Shown: positions 1 to 9,551, numbered from the stretch's first letter. The stretch is DNA of 21,772 nucleotides from Rhizobium leguminosarum (GCF_001652265.1 NZ_LWBS01000453.1:1-21772), one strand, 5' to 3'. Translations and numbers: made by a program. Notes: a model not told the origin generated them from the sequence alone.

Positions 1-120
1 CAATCACCGCCCACTGCTGATCATCAAGCCAGAACTCTCCTGCCATCATCAAAACTCCCATTGTCATCACAATGAATCACAGCGATCCATTTTGATCAAT
101 GGCTTGATTGGGTTTGGAGC
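1..120. other. Left-edge non-coding DNA downstream of ureG
   Basis: This short stretch follows the ureG stop codon on the minus strand. I see no gene in it. On the minus strand there is a weak 5-bp hairpin (ATCAA, a 4-base loop, TTGAT) around 95-115. It has no clear T-tract, so I cannot call it a terminator. Confidence 0.4.
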
Positions 121-732
121 CTAGAGCCCGCCCTGCTCCCTGAGGAAACTGACGATCGAGCTGACGCCGTCGCCGCGCTTCATGTCGGAGAAGACGAAGG
201 GGCGCGAAGCGCGCATTCGCGTCGCATCCCGGTCCATCACGTCGAGATCGGCGCCGACATAGGGCGCCAGATCCTTCTTGTTGATGACGAGCAGGTCCGA
301 CCGAGTGATGCCGGGCCCGCCCTTGCGCGGGATTTCCTCGCCCTGGCAAACGGAGATGACATAGATGGTGATATCGGCAAGATCGGGCGAAAAGGTCGCC
401 GCCAGATTGTCGCCGCCGGATTCGATGAAGACGACGTCGAGATCGGGGATCCGCTGGTTGAGGCCGGCGATCGCCTGCAAATTGATCGTCGCATCCTCAC
501 GAATGGCGGTATGCGGGCAGCCGCCTGTCTCGACGCCGACGATGCGGTCCGAAGTCAATGCCTGCATCCGCACCAGCGCCTCGGCATCCTCGGTCGTATA
601 GATATCGTTGGTGACGACGGCGACGGAATAGTCGTCGCGCATCGCCTTGCAGAGCTTTTCGGTCAGCGCCGTCTTGCCCGAGCCGACCGGCCCGCCGATG
701 CCGACACGCAAAGGTCCGTTTCTTGATTTCAT
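121..732 (-). CDS. ureG: Urease accessory GTPase UreG
   Basis: UreG is the cytoplasmic SIMIBI-class GTPase that works with UreD and UreF to deliver nickel to the UreC active site; GTP hydrolysis drives the transfer. The 203-residue protein has the family's normal length. Visible motifs are the P-loop GPVGSGKT (residues 14-21), the nickel-ligand motif CPH (72-74) inside [14 protein letters not shown], the ESGGDNL segment (104-110) and the guanine-specificity motif NKKD (151-154). I chose the ATG at 732, because it begins [14 protein letters not shown] as in the family and has GGAG about 10 bases upstream. A TTG 90 bases further up would add an atypical N-terminus. It is the last gene of the cluster, 90 bases after ureF. 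Confidence 0.97.
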   Translation of the reverse strand: MKSRNGPLRVGIGGPVGSGKTALTEKLCKAMRDDYSVAVVTNDIYTTEDAEALVRMQALTSDRIVGVETGGCPHTAIREDATINLQAIAGLNQRIPDLDVVFIESGGDNLAATFSPDLADITIYVISVCQGEEIPRKGGPGITRSDLLVINKKDLAPYVGADLDVMDRDATRMRASRPFVFSDMKRGDGVSSIVSFLREQGGL

Positions 733-822
733 GTGCCTTACTCCAATCGAACCCCGATGATAACGAAGCCGCCCGCCCACGCCACCGTCAAATGACGCAG
801 CCGACGCGATAATTTCGGACAA

Positions 823-1494
823 TCACGAGCGGAACAGCCGCGTCGCCTGCGTCTCATGGCGCAGGCTTGCAATATCGGCCTGCACCGTCGCCGAACCCAG
901 ATCATCGAGCGTCGAGATAGCCGCCCGCCGGGCGATCTTCGCGAGGTGCTCTTCGAGACCGGCAAGCACGGCAACGCCATCCTTCTGCCCGGCGACACCG
1001 AGGCGGATGCCTGATGAAACCGCTTGTGACACATAGGCATGCAGGAAGACGACGAGCGCCTTCTCAAGCCTGATTCCGTGCGCGCCCGTCACCGTCCCGA
1101 CCGCAATGGGATAAGCGACCTTGACAGGCAGCCGCTCGAACACGCCGTCCGGCCAGGCCCGCGCCGCTGCGAGGAAAGCCTCGCCGAGCAGCATCGTTTC
1201 CTGATGGCGCTCGCGTGATCCGGCAAGCGCCTCGGCGAGCGCGGCGATCTCGGCAAGGCGTGCGGCTTCCGCCTGGTGCCTGTGGCTTTCGGCCAGAAGC
1301 ACCGCATCGTTCCAGACCGAGCCATTGCCGATCAAAGTGCCGGTCCAGGCCGCAAGCGAGGCAGCATCCGTGACCAACCCGTCGGCAACCGCCCGCTCCA
1401 GCCCGCTCGAATAGGCAAAGCTGCCGATCGGAAAGGCCGGTGAGAGCCATGCCGTCAGGCGCAGCAGTGCCTGCAGCTCGCGATCCCTGGTCAT
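823..1494 (-). CDS. ureF: Urease accessory protein UreF
   Basis: UreF is a helical chaperone that bridges UreD and UreG in the urease activation complex and gates GTP hydrolysis by UreG. The 223-residue product is full length. It carries the family's N-terminal signature [20 protein letters not shown] (about residues 12-31), the central alanine- and glutamate-rich helices, and the C-terminal conserved segment [20 protein letters not shown]. The ATG at 1494 is preferred; a TTG immediately before it is in frame. The gene starts 6 bases after the ureE stop, so the two are surely co-transcribed, and translational coupling is likely because the Shine-Dalgarno sequence is weak. Confidence 0.97.
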   Translation of the reverse strand: MTRDRELQALLRLTAWLSPAFPIGSFAYSSGLERAVADGLVTDAASLAAWTGTLIGNGSVWNDAVLLAESHRHQAEAARLAEIAALAEALAGSRERHQETMLLGEAFLAAARAWPDGVFERLPVKVAYPIAVGTVTGAHGIRLEKALVVFLHAYVSQAVSSGIRLGVAGQKDGVAVLAGLEEHLAKIARRAAISTLDDLGSATVQADIASLRHETQATRLFRS

Positions 1495-1500
1495 CAAGGC

Positions 1501-2136
1501 TCAGTCGTGCTTGTGGTCGTGATGTCCGTGGTCATGACCATGATCCTGCCCGTGGTCATGATCATGACCGCGATCGTGGCGGTGCTCATGCTCATGCTCG
1601 TAGCCATGTTCATGATCATGGTCATGACCATGATTAGGATCAAGGTCGTGATCATGCCCGTGGTCATGATTGTGATCGTGATCATGCCCATGAGAATGCC
1701 CGCCTTGGGAATGGTAGGCGCCGCGCGCCGGCTGGAACGGCTCATCGATTTCGAGGACGACGGCGCCGAGGCCCTGCAGCATGGTGCGGATGACATGATC
1801 GCGCAGGATGACGATGCGGTCTTCCTCGATCTGGGCGGCAAGATGCCGATTGCCGAGATGCCAGGCGAGCTCGACCAGATGCGTGCGGTCGCGTCCGCGA
1901 ATCTCGAAGAGCTTCTCGTCGGCAGCGAGGATCTCGATCAGTTCGCCGTCGTCGCGCACCAAGAGGTCGCCATTGGCGAAAAGCACCGGATCCTTGAGAT
2001 CGAGCATGACCATTTCGCCATTTTCCAGATGCAGCAGCTTGCGGCGCAGATGGCGCAGATCATGCGGCAGCTTGACCTGGGCGATCGGATGGGAGGAAGG
2101 GGTTCCGGCGGGAAGATAGGAGGTGACGCGCTGCAT
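1501..2136 (-). CDS. ureE: Urease nickel metallochaperone UreE with a long His-rich tail
   Basis: UreE is a dimeric cytoplasmic nickel carrier that supplies Ni(II) to the UreDFG activation complex. The 211-residue protein starts at the ATG at 2136 ([11 protein letters not shown]). It has the usual N-terminal peptide-binding domain ([17 protein letters not shown]) and the C-terminal metal-binding domain ([17 protein letters not shown], with the conserved GNRH). The last roughly 70 residues are almost only His, Asp, Gly and Glu. I count 29 histidines, mostly in HD, HG and HE dipeptides. Short His tails occur in some UreE proteins; this one is unusually long and may also store nickel. The encoding DNA (about 1504-1720) is a degenerate catgat/catggt repeat that may vary in length between strains. 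The Shine-Dalgarno sequence is weak (cgga). Confidence 0.95.
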   Translation of the reverse strand: MQRVTSYLPAGTPSSHPIAQVKLPHDLRHLRRKLLHLENGEMVMLDLKDPVLFANGDLLVRDDGELIEILAADEKLFEIRGRDRTHLVELAWHLGNRHLAAQIEEDRIVILRDHVIRTMLQGLGAVVLEIDEPFQPARGAYHSQGGHSHGHDHDHNHDHGHDHDLDPNHGHDHDHEHGYEHEHEHRHDRGHDHDHGQDHGHDHGHHDHKHD

Positions 2137-2223
2137 GATATGTCCGTTTTTGCTGAGAGGACGACGATGCAAAATAGCTCTTCCCGATGCAAGCACCAAT
2201 GCCCTTTCGTCCGGGTGCGGCTT

Positions 2224-3087
2224 TTATATTCCGTAAGCCTGCATCACATTGTCGCTCTCCGGGCCTCTGTTCTCGCCATCGACGCCGTTGTCGACAAGCC
2301 CGTGCCAGGCGTGATGCAGACCTTCTCGTTCGTGGACGACGCGATTGCGCCCAAGTGCCTTGGCGAGATAGAGCGCCCGGTCGGCGGAAGCATAGACCGC
2401 CTGCTTGGCGCGCTCGGCGACGAGATCGGCAACGCCGCCGGAAACGGTGATACGGATATCGTGCCCCTCGGCCCTGATGGCGCCGCCGGCGATCCGGGCT
2501 CGGACACCTTCAATACGCTCCATCCGCGCATCGAGCAGCTCCCCGGAGACGATGACGCCGAACTCCTCCCCACCCAGCCGTGCGACGACGGACATCTCAT
2601 CGAAGGCGGATGTGAGCATGCCCGAAACGGCGATGATGACGGCATCACCGCAGCCATGGCCGAAGCGGTCGTTGATCGTCTTGAAACGGTCGACGTCAAA
2701 AATGACCAGCGACGCGTTGCCATCGGTATTCTCAAGCGCCTCGGTAAAAGCGCGCCGGTTGAGCAGCCCGGAAAGCGTATCCGTGCGGCTGAGCTTTTCG
2801 AATTCCGCCCGCGAGAGCGCGAGATCGCGCATGGCAAAGCCGGCAAACAGCGAGAGCATGCCGGAAACGGTACCGCCGATCAGCCAGGAAAAGATCGCGC
2901 TGAAGCCGATTGCATGGGCGAGCGTCACCGGTAGAAGCCCGAGAAGATCGAGCGACGGCATCGTCAATGCGATAATGACTCCTGAGAGAATAACGGCAAG
3001 AAAAGCCATCTTCAGGGCGAAGACATAGACGTTCTTGCGGTATTGAAGGTCGCCGAAATCGGCCTGCAGCAAAATCCAGTTTCTCAT
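2224..3087 (-). CDS. Membrane-anchored GGDEF diguanylate cyclase-like protein
   Basis: The 287-residue protein has two or three N-terminal membrane helices (about residues 21-42, 48-70 and perhaps 72-88) and a cytoplasmic GGDEF domain from about residue 98. The active-site signature is GGEEF (172-176), with a metal-binding Asp in FDVDRFKTINDRFGHGCGD (129-147), so the catalytic residues for making cyclic di-GMP from GTP look intact. The usual inhibitory I-site (RxxD just before the signature) is not kept: the equivalent positions are D163 and S166. I chose the ATG at 3087 because AGGAAGG lies 9 bases upstream; a TTG at 3096 sits too close to it. It lies between the TIGR02117 gene and ureE on the same strand, after a 330-base gap, and may start the transcript for ureEFG. 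No sensory domain beyond the membrane helices is visible. Confidence 0.93.
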   Translation of the reverse strand: MRNWILLQADFGDLQYRKNVYVFALKMAFLAVILSGVIIALTMPSLDLLGLLPVTLAHAIGFSAIFSWLIGGTVSGMLSLFAGFAMRDLALSRAEFEKLSRTDTLSGLLNRRAFTEALENTDGNASLVIFDVDRFKTINDRFGHGCGDAVIIAVSGMLTSAFDEMSVVARLGGEEFGVIVSGELLDARMERIEGVRARIAGGAIRAEGHDIRITVSGGVADLVAERAKQAVYASADRALYLAKALGRNRVVHEREGLHHAWHGLVDNGVDGENRGPESDNVMQAYGI

Positions 3088-3417
3088 GAGAATCAACCTT
3101 CCTGCTCGGCGTTTCCAGGCATTGATAAGAGCCCAATTGCTGTGGGTGTCTTAATTGACTCGTTAAAATTCGAACGGTTCGGATGTTTCGGTGGACAGAA
3201 TTTTTCTAGCAGGGGATGCAGCTTTCGAATCCCTGAATCGAACAGTGTGGAGAGACAGTTAAACGATTGATATGAAAGCGGTTTATCAAGCTTCGCAATG
3301 CAGTTGTTCCAGAATGGCTTAGCTTGAGAAAATACCGAGTTTTCCACTGATATTTACAACCATATGGAGAGCGCTATTCACAATTCACTTTAAGAGCGGG
3401 CCAGCCCGACGGCTGCT
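3088..3417. promoter_or_regulatory. 330-base gene-free gap, probable promoter region of GGDEF-ureEFG
   Basis: This gap is visibly more AT-rich than its surroundings, as expected of a promoter-bearing leader. It holds the AGGAAGG ribosome-binding site of the GGDEF gene near its left end. There is an imperfect inverted repeat (CAGGG ... CCCTG) around 3210-3233. I find no convincing -35/-10, sigma-54 or terminator sequence. An 84-codon reading frame on the minus strand (3093-3347) has no recognisable features and looks like chance. Confidence 0.4.
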
Positions 3418-4089
3418 TCAATTGTAGACAGCAACAGACAATCGCAATGCCTGTGGAAGCGGGTTCCACATGCCGGTTCGAAGCCCCGCCGAGCGCAGTG
3501 CAGCGGCAGTCCAGGTGTTGCAGCCGAAGAGGGCGTTGAAGTATCCCCTGGCCTCGAAGAACCGATCGATCTCGCCGTAACCCGCATCCGGAATCGGCAC
3601 CACCGCGCCCGCGTCGCGGACGAAACTCTCGGAGATAAAATCGCGCAGCTGCGCCAATTGATCCTCACTGACATTGAATGCCGTAACGGTGGACTGTGGC
3701 TCGGTGATATGACCGGCAAGGTCCACATGCAGCACCGAACGCTCGATCGTCAGCGCGCGCAACACCGGCAGCGGCTTCAACTCCGCCCATGTGGGAGTTT
3801 CCAGATAGAAGGCACGACCGCCCCAGCCGATAATAAGCCACTCCGCATTCGGATGGCCGAGCGGAAAATCGGTATCGTCGAGGAAGGAAAAGGCAGCCCG
3901 CGTTTCCGCGTCGAGCGGAATGGCAATATCGGTATGGATCGAGCTCGACAGCAGCAGAATTCGATGCGTCACTGCGGCAGACGACGCCTCGACCGGCGCA
4001 ATCAGCGGCCGGGGAATAAAGGTCCCGCAGGCGGCCGAAAGCACAAGCAGAAATACGATCCGCAACAACCAGCGGATAACTGTCCTCAT
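3418..4089 (-). CDS. TIGR02117/DUF2459 family envelope protein of the urease region
   Basis: I recognise this as the conserved uncharacterised family TIGR02117 (DUF2459), known from urease gene regions. Its function is unknown. The 223-residue product has an N-terminal hydrophobic segment (residues 5-20) followed by Cys21; the preceding residues only poorly match a lipobox, so it may be a lipoprotein or simply membrane-anchored. The rest should lie outside the cytoplasm. Conserved-looking features are SSSIHTDIAIP (His52), LIIGWGGRAFYLETPTW (85-101) and FGCNTWTAAALRSAGL (Cys190). A His plus a Cys in such settings recalls papain-like NlpC/P60-type folds, but that is inference. The start could also be a GTG at 4107. 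The gene begins 30 bases after the ureC stop and is probably co-transcribed with it. Confidence 0.85.
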   Translation of the reverse strand: MRTVIRWLLRIVFLLVLSAACGTFIPRPLIAPVEASSAAVTHRILLLSSSIHTDIAIPLDAETRAAFSFLDDTDFPLGHPNAEWLIIGWGGRAFYLETPTWAELKPLPVLRALTIERSVLHVDLAGHITEPQSTVTAFNVSEDQLAQLRDFISESFVRDAGAVVPIPDAGYGEIDRFFEARGYFNALFGCNTWTAAALRSAGLRTGMWNPLPQALRLSVAVYN

Positions 4090-4119
4090 CGCCGCCGTCC
4101 GTCGCACATGGGCGTGTGC

Positions 4120-5832
<1,713 letters not shown>

Positions 5833-5835
5833 CTA

Positions 5836-6459
5836 TCAGGCTCCTTGGGAGGAAGAGACGAGTGTTTCTCCGCCGAGCCGCTTGAGGCGGCCAGCGGCAA
5901 TATAGCTATCGACAAGCTGTCGTTCGGCCGAAAACGGGTGCCATTCCCAGCCGACGTGGCCAAAGCCGGCAAGTGTCGCCTCGGCCTCGGCATATGTGTT
6001 CAGCACCTCGACAATGACGATCATCCCGCTGCTCGGCACGACATAGGGCGCTGGAGAAAACGCCGAAAGCGACGCATCCACGGCCTCGTGAACCGATTTG
6101 CTGATGATGACGTGCGTTTTGCCGGTGTCTGCGCAGAAGGCGCTGAACTCAGCGGTATAGTCGTCGCAGAAATCATCAAGTTCTGGATGAGAGACGGCAA
6201 TCGGCGCCCGCATCGCGGCGAATTTTTCCGGGTCGCGCACGCTCCAGATTTCGCCAGCCGAAACGACGCCCGGATGGGCGCGCCACTCACGCGAACCGAG
6301 CATCGCCTTTGCCGGCCTGCCGGTGTTGCAGACCGCGACGGCATCCGTTCGGCTGCCGCCGGCGCCATAGGAGCGGCAATCATTGAAGCGGATGACAATA
6401 TCGGCGGCATCGATGATGCCAGCCCCGCCCTCCTCAATGTCGCCATTGCCGACGATCAT
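5836..6459 (-). CDS. Urease-operon accessory protein, GT29 (sialyltransferase)-like
   Basis: The 207-residue protein has no known role in urease maturation. Rhizobial homologues are, as I recall, simply called urease operon accessory protein. Two segments resemble the sialylmotifs of glycosyltransferase family GT29: an N-terminal MIVGNGDIEEGGAGIIDAAD...IVIRFND (motif L-like: VGN at residues 3-5, RFN 24-26, GSRTD 35-39) and VPSSGMIVIVEVL...GFG (motif S-like, 141-167). These are followed by HPFSAE (174-179), in the place of the motif containing the catalytic-type His. No signal peptide or membrane segment is seen, so it should be cytoplasmic. I chose the ATG at 6459, with AGGA 5 bases upstream. 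A GTG at 6474, one base after the previous stop, would add five residues (MIRKI). It ends 3 bases before the ureC start. The fold assignment is from pattern recognition only. Confidence 0.8.
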   Translation of the reverse strand: MIVGNGDIEEGGAGIIDAADIVIRFNDCRSYGAGGSRTDAVAVCNTGRPAKAMLGSREWRAHPGVVSAGEIWSVRDPEKFAAMRAPIAVSHPELDDFCDDYTAEFSAFCADTGKTHVIISKSVHEAVDASLSAFSPAPYVVPSSGMIVIVEVLNTYAEAEATLAGFGHVGWEWHPFSAERQLVDSYIAAGRLKRLGGETLVSSSQGA

Positions 6460-6475
6460 GATTTTCCTGATCACC

Positions 6476-6883
6476 CTAGTTGCTCATCGTATCTTCGAGC
6501 TCTTTCAGCTCTTTCGTGCGTTTGTCCGTAATGTCGGCGAGACACCCGGCGACCAGCATCGGCTCCATCGTGCCGCCACGGGCCTGAAAGCCAAAGACGT
6601 CGCATTCGGCGTCGCGATAGTCGATCCAGGCGCGCTGCGCCTTGACCAGCGCCTGCTCTGCGCCCTTCATGTCGCCATCCAGATCCTTGTCGATCGCCGC
6701 CAGGGCGGCGCGCGTCTTCTTATATTGCGCATTCAGCGCCTTGTCGGCAGTCTCGTGGCGCGCCGCCTCGCAACCAGTCATGTCCGATTGCGTCTTGGGA
6801 TTGTTGCAATCCATATCCTGAGCAGAGGCAGCACCTGCCGTCAGCAGCATCGCCGCCCCGACGAGGCAGATATTCAAGCGCAT
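6476..6883 (-). CDS. Secreted LprI-like (DUF1311) protein
   Basis: The 135-residue product begins with a clear Sec signal peptide (MRLNICLVGAAMLLTAGAASA, cleavage after about residue 21), so it is periplasmic. The mature part has four cysteines (26, 38, 94, 114), likely two disulfides. It also carries the AQRAWIDYRDAEC pattern (82-94) typical of the LprI N-terminal/DUF1311 family, in which some members inhibit lysozyme. The actual role here is unknown. The start at 6883 has GGGAGA 5 bases upstream. It lies 22 bases after ureB and ends one base before a possible GTG start of the next gene, so it is embedded in the urease operon although the other operon products act in the cytoplasm. Confidence 0.85.
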   Translation of the reverse strand: MRLNICLVGAAMLLTAGAASAQDMDCNNPKTQSDMTGCEAARHETADKALNAQYKKTRAALAAIDKDLDGDMKGAEQALVKAQRAWIDYRDAECDVFGFQARGGTMEPMLVAGCLADITDKRTKELKELEDTMSN

Positions 6884-6905
6884 GCACTTCTCCCGTATTT
6901 TGTTC

Positions 6906-7211
6906 TTAAAGCTTGCCCATCACCAGCTGACGGAAACCGTAGACCTCGCGCTTGCCGGAAAGCGGGATCAGCGTCACCGAGCGCGTCTGCCCCGGCTCGA
7001 AGCGCACCGCCGTCCCCGCCGGAATATCGAGCCGTTTGCCGTGTGCTACCGCGCGATCGAAGGAAAGCCCGGCATTGGTCTCGGCGAAATGATAGTGGCT
7101 GCCCACCTGCACCGGCCGATCGCCCGTATTGGAAACCTCCAGCGTCACCGTCGGCGCGCCGGCATTCAGTTCGATGTCGCCGCTTGCGGCAATGATCTCG
7201 CCTGGAATCAT
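6906..7211 (-). CDS. ureB: Urease subunit beta UreB
   Basis: UreB is the small beta subunit of the UreABC urease; it packs against UreC and contributes to the trimeric assembly in the cytoplasm. The 101-residue length and sequence are typical: [18 protein letters not shown] at the start, [19 protein letters not shown] (26-44), then [15 protein letters not shown] (60-74) and a C-terminal [11 protein letters not shown]. The ATG at 7211 has a strong AAGGAGG upstream. It begins 10 bases after the DUF1272 gene stop. Confidence 0.98.
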   Translation of the reverse strand: MIPGEIIAASGDIELNAGAPTVTLEVSNTGDRPVQVGSHYHFAETNAGLSFDRAVAHGKRLDIPAGTAVRFEPGQTRSVTLIPLSGKREVYGFRQLVMGKL

Positions 7212-7221
7212 CTCGTCCTCC

Positions 7222-7473
7222 TTAAGCCGCCTTGGGCGCGCAGCCCTCGGCCTTCAGTACGCGCTTCGTCGATGCCGGATTTTTGGCGAGCATGGCCGCC
7301 GGCCGAATAGGCCTCGCGACGAGATTGCCGCCGCAGTTCGGGCAGACATCCTTCAGCACGCCGTCCACGCAATCGGCGCAGAAGGTGCATTCATAGGTGC
7401 AGATCCGTGCCTCAATGCTATCAGGCGGCAGATCCTTGTCGCAGCATTCGCAATTGGGTCTGAGCTCGAGCAT
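7222..7473 (-). CDS. DUF1272 small cysteine-rich (zinc-ribbon-like) protein
   Basis: The 83-residue protein starts [19 protein letters not shown], the hallmark of DUF1272 (function unknown). It has ten cysteines: C8, C10, C11, C25, C29, C32, C35, C44, C47 and C78. They include CxxC pairs (FCADC, CPNC), consistent with two bound metal ions, presumably zinc. No signal peptide is visible, so it should be cytoplasmic. The start at 7473 is supported by GAGGAG about 7 bases upstream; a longer in-frame version would overlap ureA and lacks support. It lies between ureA and ureB, overlapping neither. Its place between two structural subunit genes suggests a link to urease or metal handling, but this is inference. 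Confidence 0.88.
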   Translation of the reverse strand: MLELRPNCECCDKDLPPDSIEARICTYECTFCADCVDGVLKDVCPNCGGNLVARPIRPAAMLAKNPASTKRVLKAEGCAPKAA

Positions 7474-7483
7474 TCCTATCTCC

Positions 7484-7786
7484 TCAACGGATCGGCTCGT
7501 GCACGGTGACGAGCTTGGTTCCATCCGGGAACGTCGCCTCCACCTGCACGTCGTGGATCATCTCTGCAATCCCCTCCATCACCTGGTCGCGGCCGATCAC
7601 ATGGGCGCCTGCTTCCATCAGCTCGGCAACCGGGCGGCCGTCGCGGGCGCCTTCGACGACGAAGTCGCTGATCAACGCGATCGCTTCGGGATAGTTCAGC
7701 TTGACGCCGCGCTCCAGCCGCCGCCGCGCCACCATCGCCGCCATCGAAATCAACAGCTTGTCTTTTTCTCTCGGAGTGAGGTTCAT
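7484..7786 (-). CDS. ureA: Urease subunit gamma UreA
   Basis: UreA is the gamma subunit of urease, a structural partner of UreB and UreC in the cytoplasmic holoenzyme. The 100-residue protein matches the family along its whole length: [20 protein letters not shown], then [19 protein letters not shown] (21-39), a central [11 protein letters not shown], and [20 protein letters not shown] at the C-terminus. It follows ureD by 33 bases and ends 10 bases before the DUF1272 gene. Confidence 0.98.
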   Translation of the reverse strand: MNLTPREKDKLLISMAAMVARRRLERGVKLNYPEAIALISDFVVEGARDGRPVAELMEAGAHVIGRDQVMEGIAEMIHDVQVEATFPDGTKLVTVHEPIR

Positions 7787-7819
7787 CGCTTGTCCATCTG
7801 CTTGTCCAATTGCTTAAGT

Positions 7820-8641
7820 TCATAGATTCCAGACTTTCGGCACAGGCGCACCATTGCGCAAGGCGGAAATGACGGGGATCAGGATTTTTCTGAGTGAGAA
7901 GCCGTCGGCTGCTGCCAGACGGACGACGAGCTTGCCATTCCAAGCGCTCGCGCCGCCCATCGATCCTTCGACGAGCGGCCGGACCTTGCCGAGATAGGCT
8001 TCCGAAAGCGGCCCGGCGTAAAGCAACGTCGCAAAGGCCACCTGTCCGCCGAGCACGGCCTGCCGCGCCGCCAGCGCCGCCACGCCTTCGGAAAGTCTGA
8101 GTTCCTCGGCGTGGATCAGTTGACCCGAGCGGCGGATGCGCCAGCGGTCGCGGAAGAGCCCTGATACCACCGCCTCACCCATCGCCTTGCGGCCGAGCAG
8201 CACGGCTTCGACAGCCAGAAATTCGGCGCTCTCGTCAAGATCGACGTCCAGCCGGCGGAAAAGTGCGGCCCGGTCGAAGAGGATCGTTTCCTGCGGCAGC
8301 CAGTCGACGCGGGCTTGGGCTCCGACCTTGATGCTGGTCGCCACCTCGGCGATGCCGGCCGATGCCTTATAGATCTTCTCGCAAGCCTGGGTGGTGACGT
8401 CGATGCGCGTGCCGGCGCCCGCATCAACGCTCCAATCCATCCGATCGCCACCCGTCAGCCCGCCTGATGTGTTGATGATGACGGCTTCCATGGAGGCATC
8501 GAAGGTATCGGGCAGGCGGATTTTCGCTGCCCCCTCCTGATAGAGTTCACGAATGCGCGTGCGGCCATCGAACAGCTTTGCCGCCAGATGCCCGCGCCCT
8601 TCCGCTCTTTGCGGTCTCGTGCCTGCCGCCGCAATCGTCAT
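7820..8641 (-). CDS. ureD: Urease accessory protein UreD
   Basis: UreD is the scaffold that binds the urease apoprotein and recruits UreF and UreG for nickel insertion. The 273-residue protein shows the family features KIRLPD (about 40-45), [20 protein letters not shown] (about 54-73), [10 protein letters not shown] (about 85-94) and [13 protein letters not shown] (about 118-130). I chose the ATG at 8641 because AAGGGA lies 4 bases upstream. An in-frame ATG at 8674 has no ribosome-binding site and would add 11 charged residues. It is the first urease gene of the block, 177 bases after urtE, so a promoter of its own is possible although none is obvious. Confidence 0.96.
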   Translation of the reverse strand: MTIAAAGTRPQRAEGRGHLAAKLFDGRTRIRELYQEGAAKIRLPDTFDASMEAVIINTSGGLTGGDRMDWSVDAGAGTRIDVTTQACEKIYKASAGIAEVATSIKVGAQARVDWLPQETILFDRAALFRRLDVDLDESAEFLAVEAVLLGRKAMGEAVVSGLFRDRWRIRRSGQLIHAEELRLSEGVAALAARQAVLGGQVAFATLLYAGPLSEAYLGKVRPLVEGSMGGASAWNGKLVVRLAAADGFSLRKILIPVISALRNGAPVPKVWNL

Positions 8642-8793
8642 ATCGTCCCTTTCGGTCGCGCCCCTGGTTTTCATTCAAGCGCACGGATAGCGGAAAGCAA
8701 GCAATTCCTATGCCGCCCCGAGCAGACCTCTGGCGGCGGCGGGAGGTTTTCCAGGACGCCGCGGCCCTCTGCTGCAAAATGCGGCATCTGCCA

Positions 8794-8830
8794 GCCAGAC
8801 AGCCAGACAGTCAGACAGTCAGACAGTCAG
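8794..8830. repeat. Short tandem repeat, 8-base unit, about 4.6 copies
   Basis: Four complete units are seen: gccagaca at 8794 and 8802, and gtcagaca at 8810 and 8818, plus a partial gtcag to 8830. The array overlaps the last codons and the stop codon of urtE (HLTV then TGA, stop at 8819-8821) and extends into the urtE-ureD gap. Because the unit is not a multiple of three, a copy-number change upstream of the stop would shift the reading frame. Confidence 0.9.
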
Positions 8831-9514
8831 GTGGCGGCGGGCCTCCGGCGTATCCAGCGTCTCGGCAAGCCCTTCATGCACGATTTCGCCGCGGTCCATG
8901 ATGTAGACATAGTCGGCAAGCTCGCGGCAGAAATCGAGATACTGCTCGACGAGCAGGATCGCCATGCCGGTGGAGTCGCGCAGATAACGGATCGCCCGGC
9001 CGATATCCTTGATGATCGATGGCTGAATGCCCTCGGTCGGCTCGTCGAGCACGAGAATCCGAGGCCGCGTCACCATGGCCCGCCCGATCGCCAGCTGCTG
9101 CTGCTGCCCGCCAGAAAGATCGCCGCCGCGACGTGACAACATCGACTTCAGCACCGGGAAGAGACTGAAGATGTCATCGGGGATGTTGCGGTCGCGGCGG
9201 CCAAGCGGAGCAAAGCCGGTTTCGAGATTTTCCTTGACGGTGAGCAGCGGGAAGATCTCGCGCCCCTGCGGCACATAGCCGATGCCCTGCTTGGCGCGGG
9301 CAAAGGGCGGCAGGCCGTTGAGCCTGGTGTCATTGAAGGTGACGGTGCCCGCCGACAGCGGATGCTGGCCGGTAACGGCGCGAAGAAGAGAACTCTTCCC
9401 CACGCCGTTACGCCCCAGCACGCAGGTGATCTTGCCCATCTCCGCTTTGATCGAGATGCCGCGCAGCGCCTGAGCGGCGCCGTAGTGGAGGTTTGCGTTT
9501 TCGACTGTCAGCAT
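8819..9514 (-). CDS. urtE: Urea ABC transporter ATP-binding protein UrtE
   Basis: UrtE is one of two ATPases powering the UrtABCDE urea importer; it is homologous to LivF. The 231-residue protein has Walker A GRNGVGKS (34-41), signature LSGGQ (133-137), Walker B ILVLDEP (153-159) followed by TEGIQPSII, and a Gln (Gln191) at the H-loop position, as in LivF-like proteins. The ATG at 9514 has AGGAGA 7 bases upstream. The stop codon lies within a short tandem repeat. It is separated from urtD by a 224-base gap that carries a large GC-rich inverted repeat. Confidence 0.97.
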   Translation of the reverse strand: MLTVENANLHYGAAQALRGISIKAEMGKITCVLGRNGVGKSSLLRAVTGQHPLSAGTVTFNDTRLNGLPPFARAKQGIGYVPQGREIFPLLTVKENLETGFAPLGRRDRNIPDDIFSLFPVLKSMLSRRGGDLSGGQQQQLAIGRAMVTRPRILVLDEPTEGIQPSIIKDIGRAIRYLRDSTGMAILLVEQYLDFCRELADYVYIMDRGEIVHEGLAETLDTPEARRHLTV

Positions 9515-9551
9515 GATGCCGTCTCCTGAAGCTTTGCGGGTTCAAAAAAGA

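Noticed and set aside
1504..1720. CRISPR-like or minisatellite array
   Set aside because: The catgat/catggt repetition is degenerate, has no spacers and keeps the UreE reading frame. It is the coding sequence of the His-rich tail.
1507..2934. Plus-strand open frame of 475 codons
   Set aside because: It runs antisense to ureE and the GGDEF gene, both with clear family motifs. Its start is a low-complexity Met/Val/Ile stretch that is the mirror of the His-rich tail. It is a by-product of high GC.
3093..3347. 84-codon minus-strand frame in the gap before the GGDEF gene
   Set aside because: It has no recognisable motif and no good ribosome-binding site, and it runs through the likely promoter and leader of the GGDEF gene.
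8794..8830. CRISPR array
   Set aside because: The repeats are only 8 bases and directly adjoining, without spacers.
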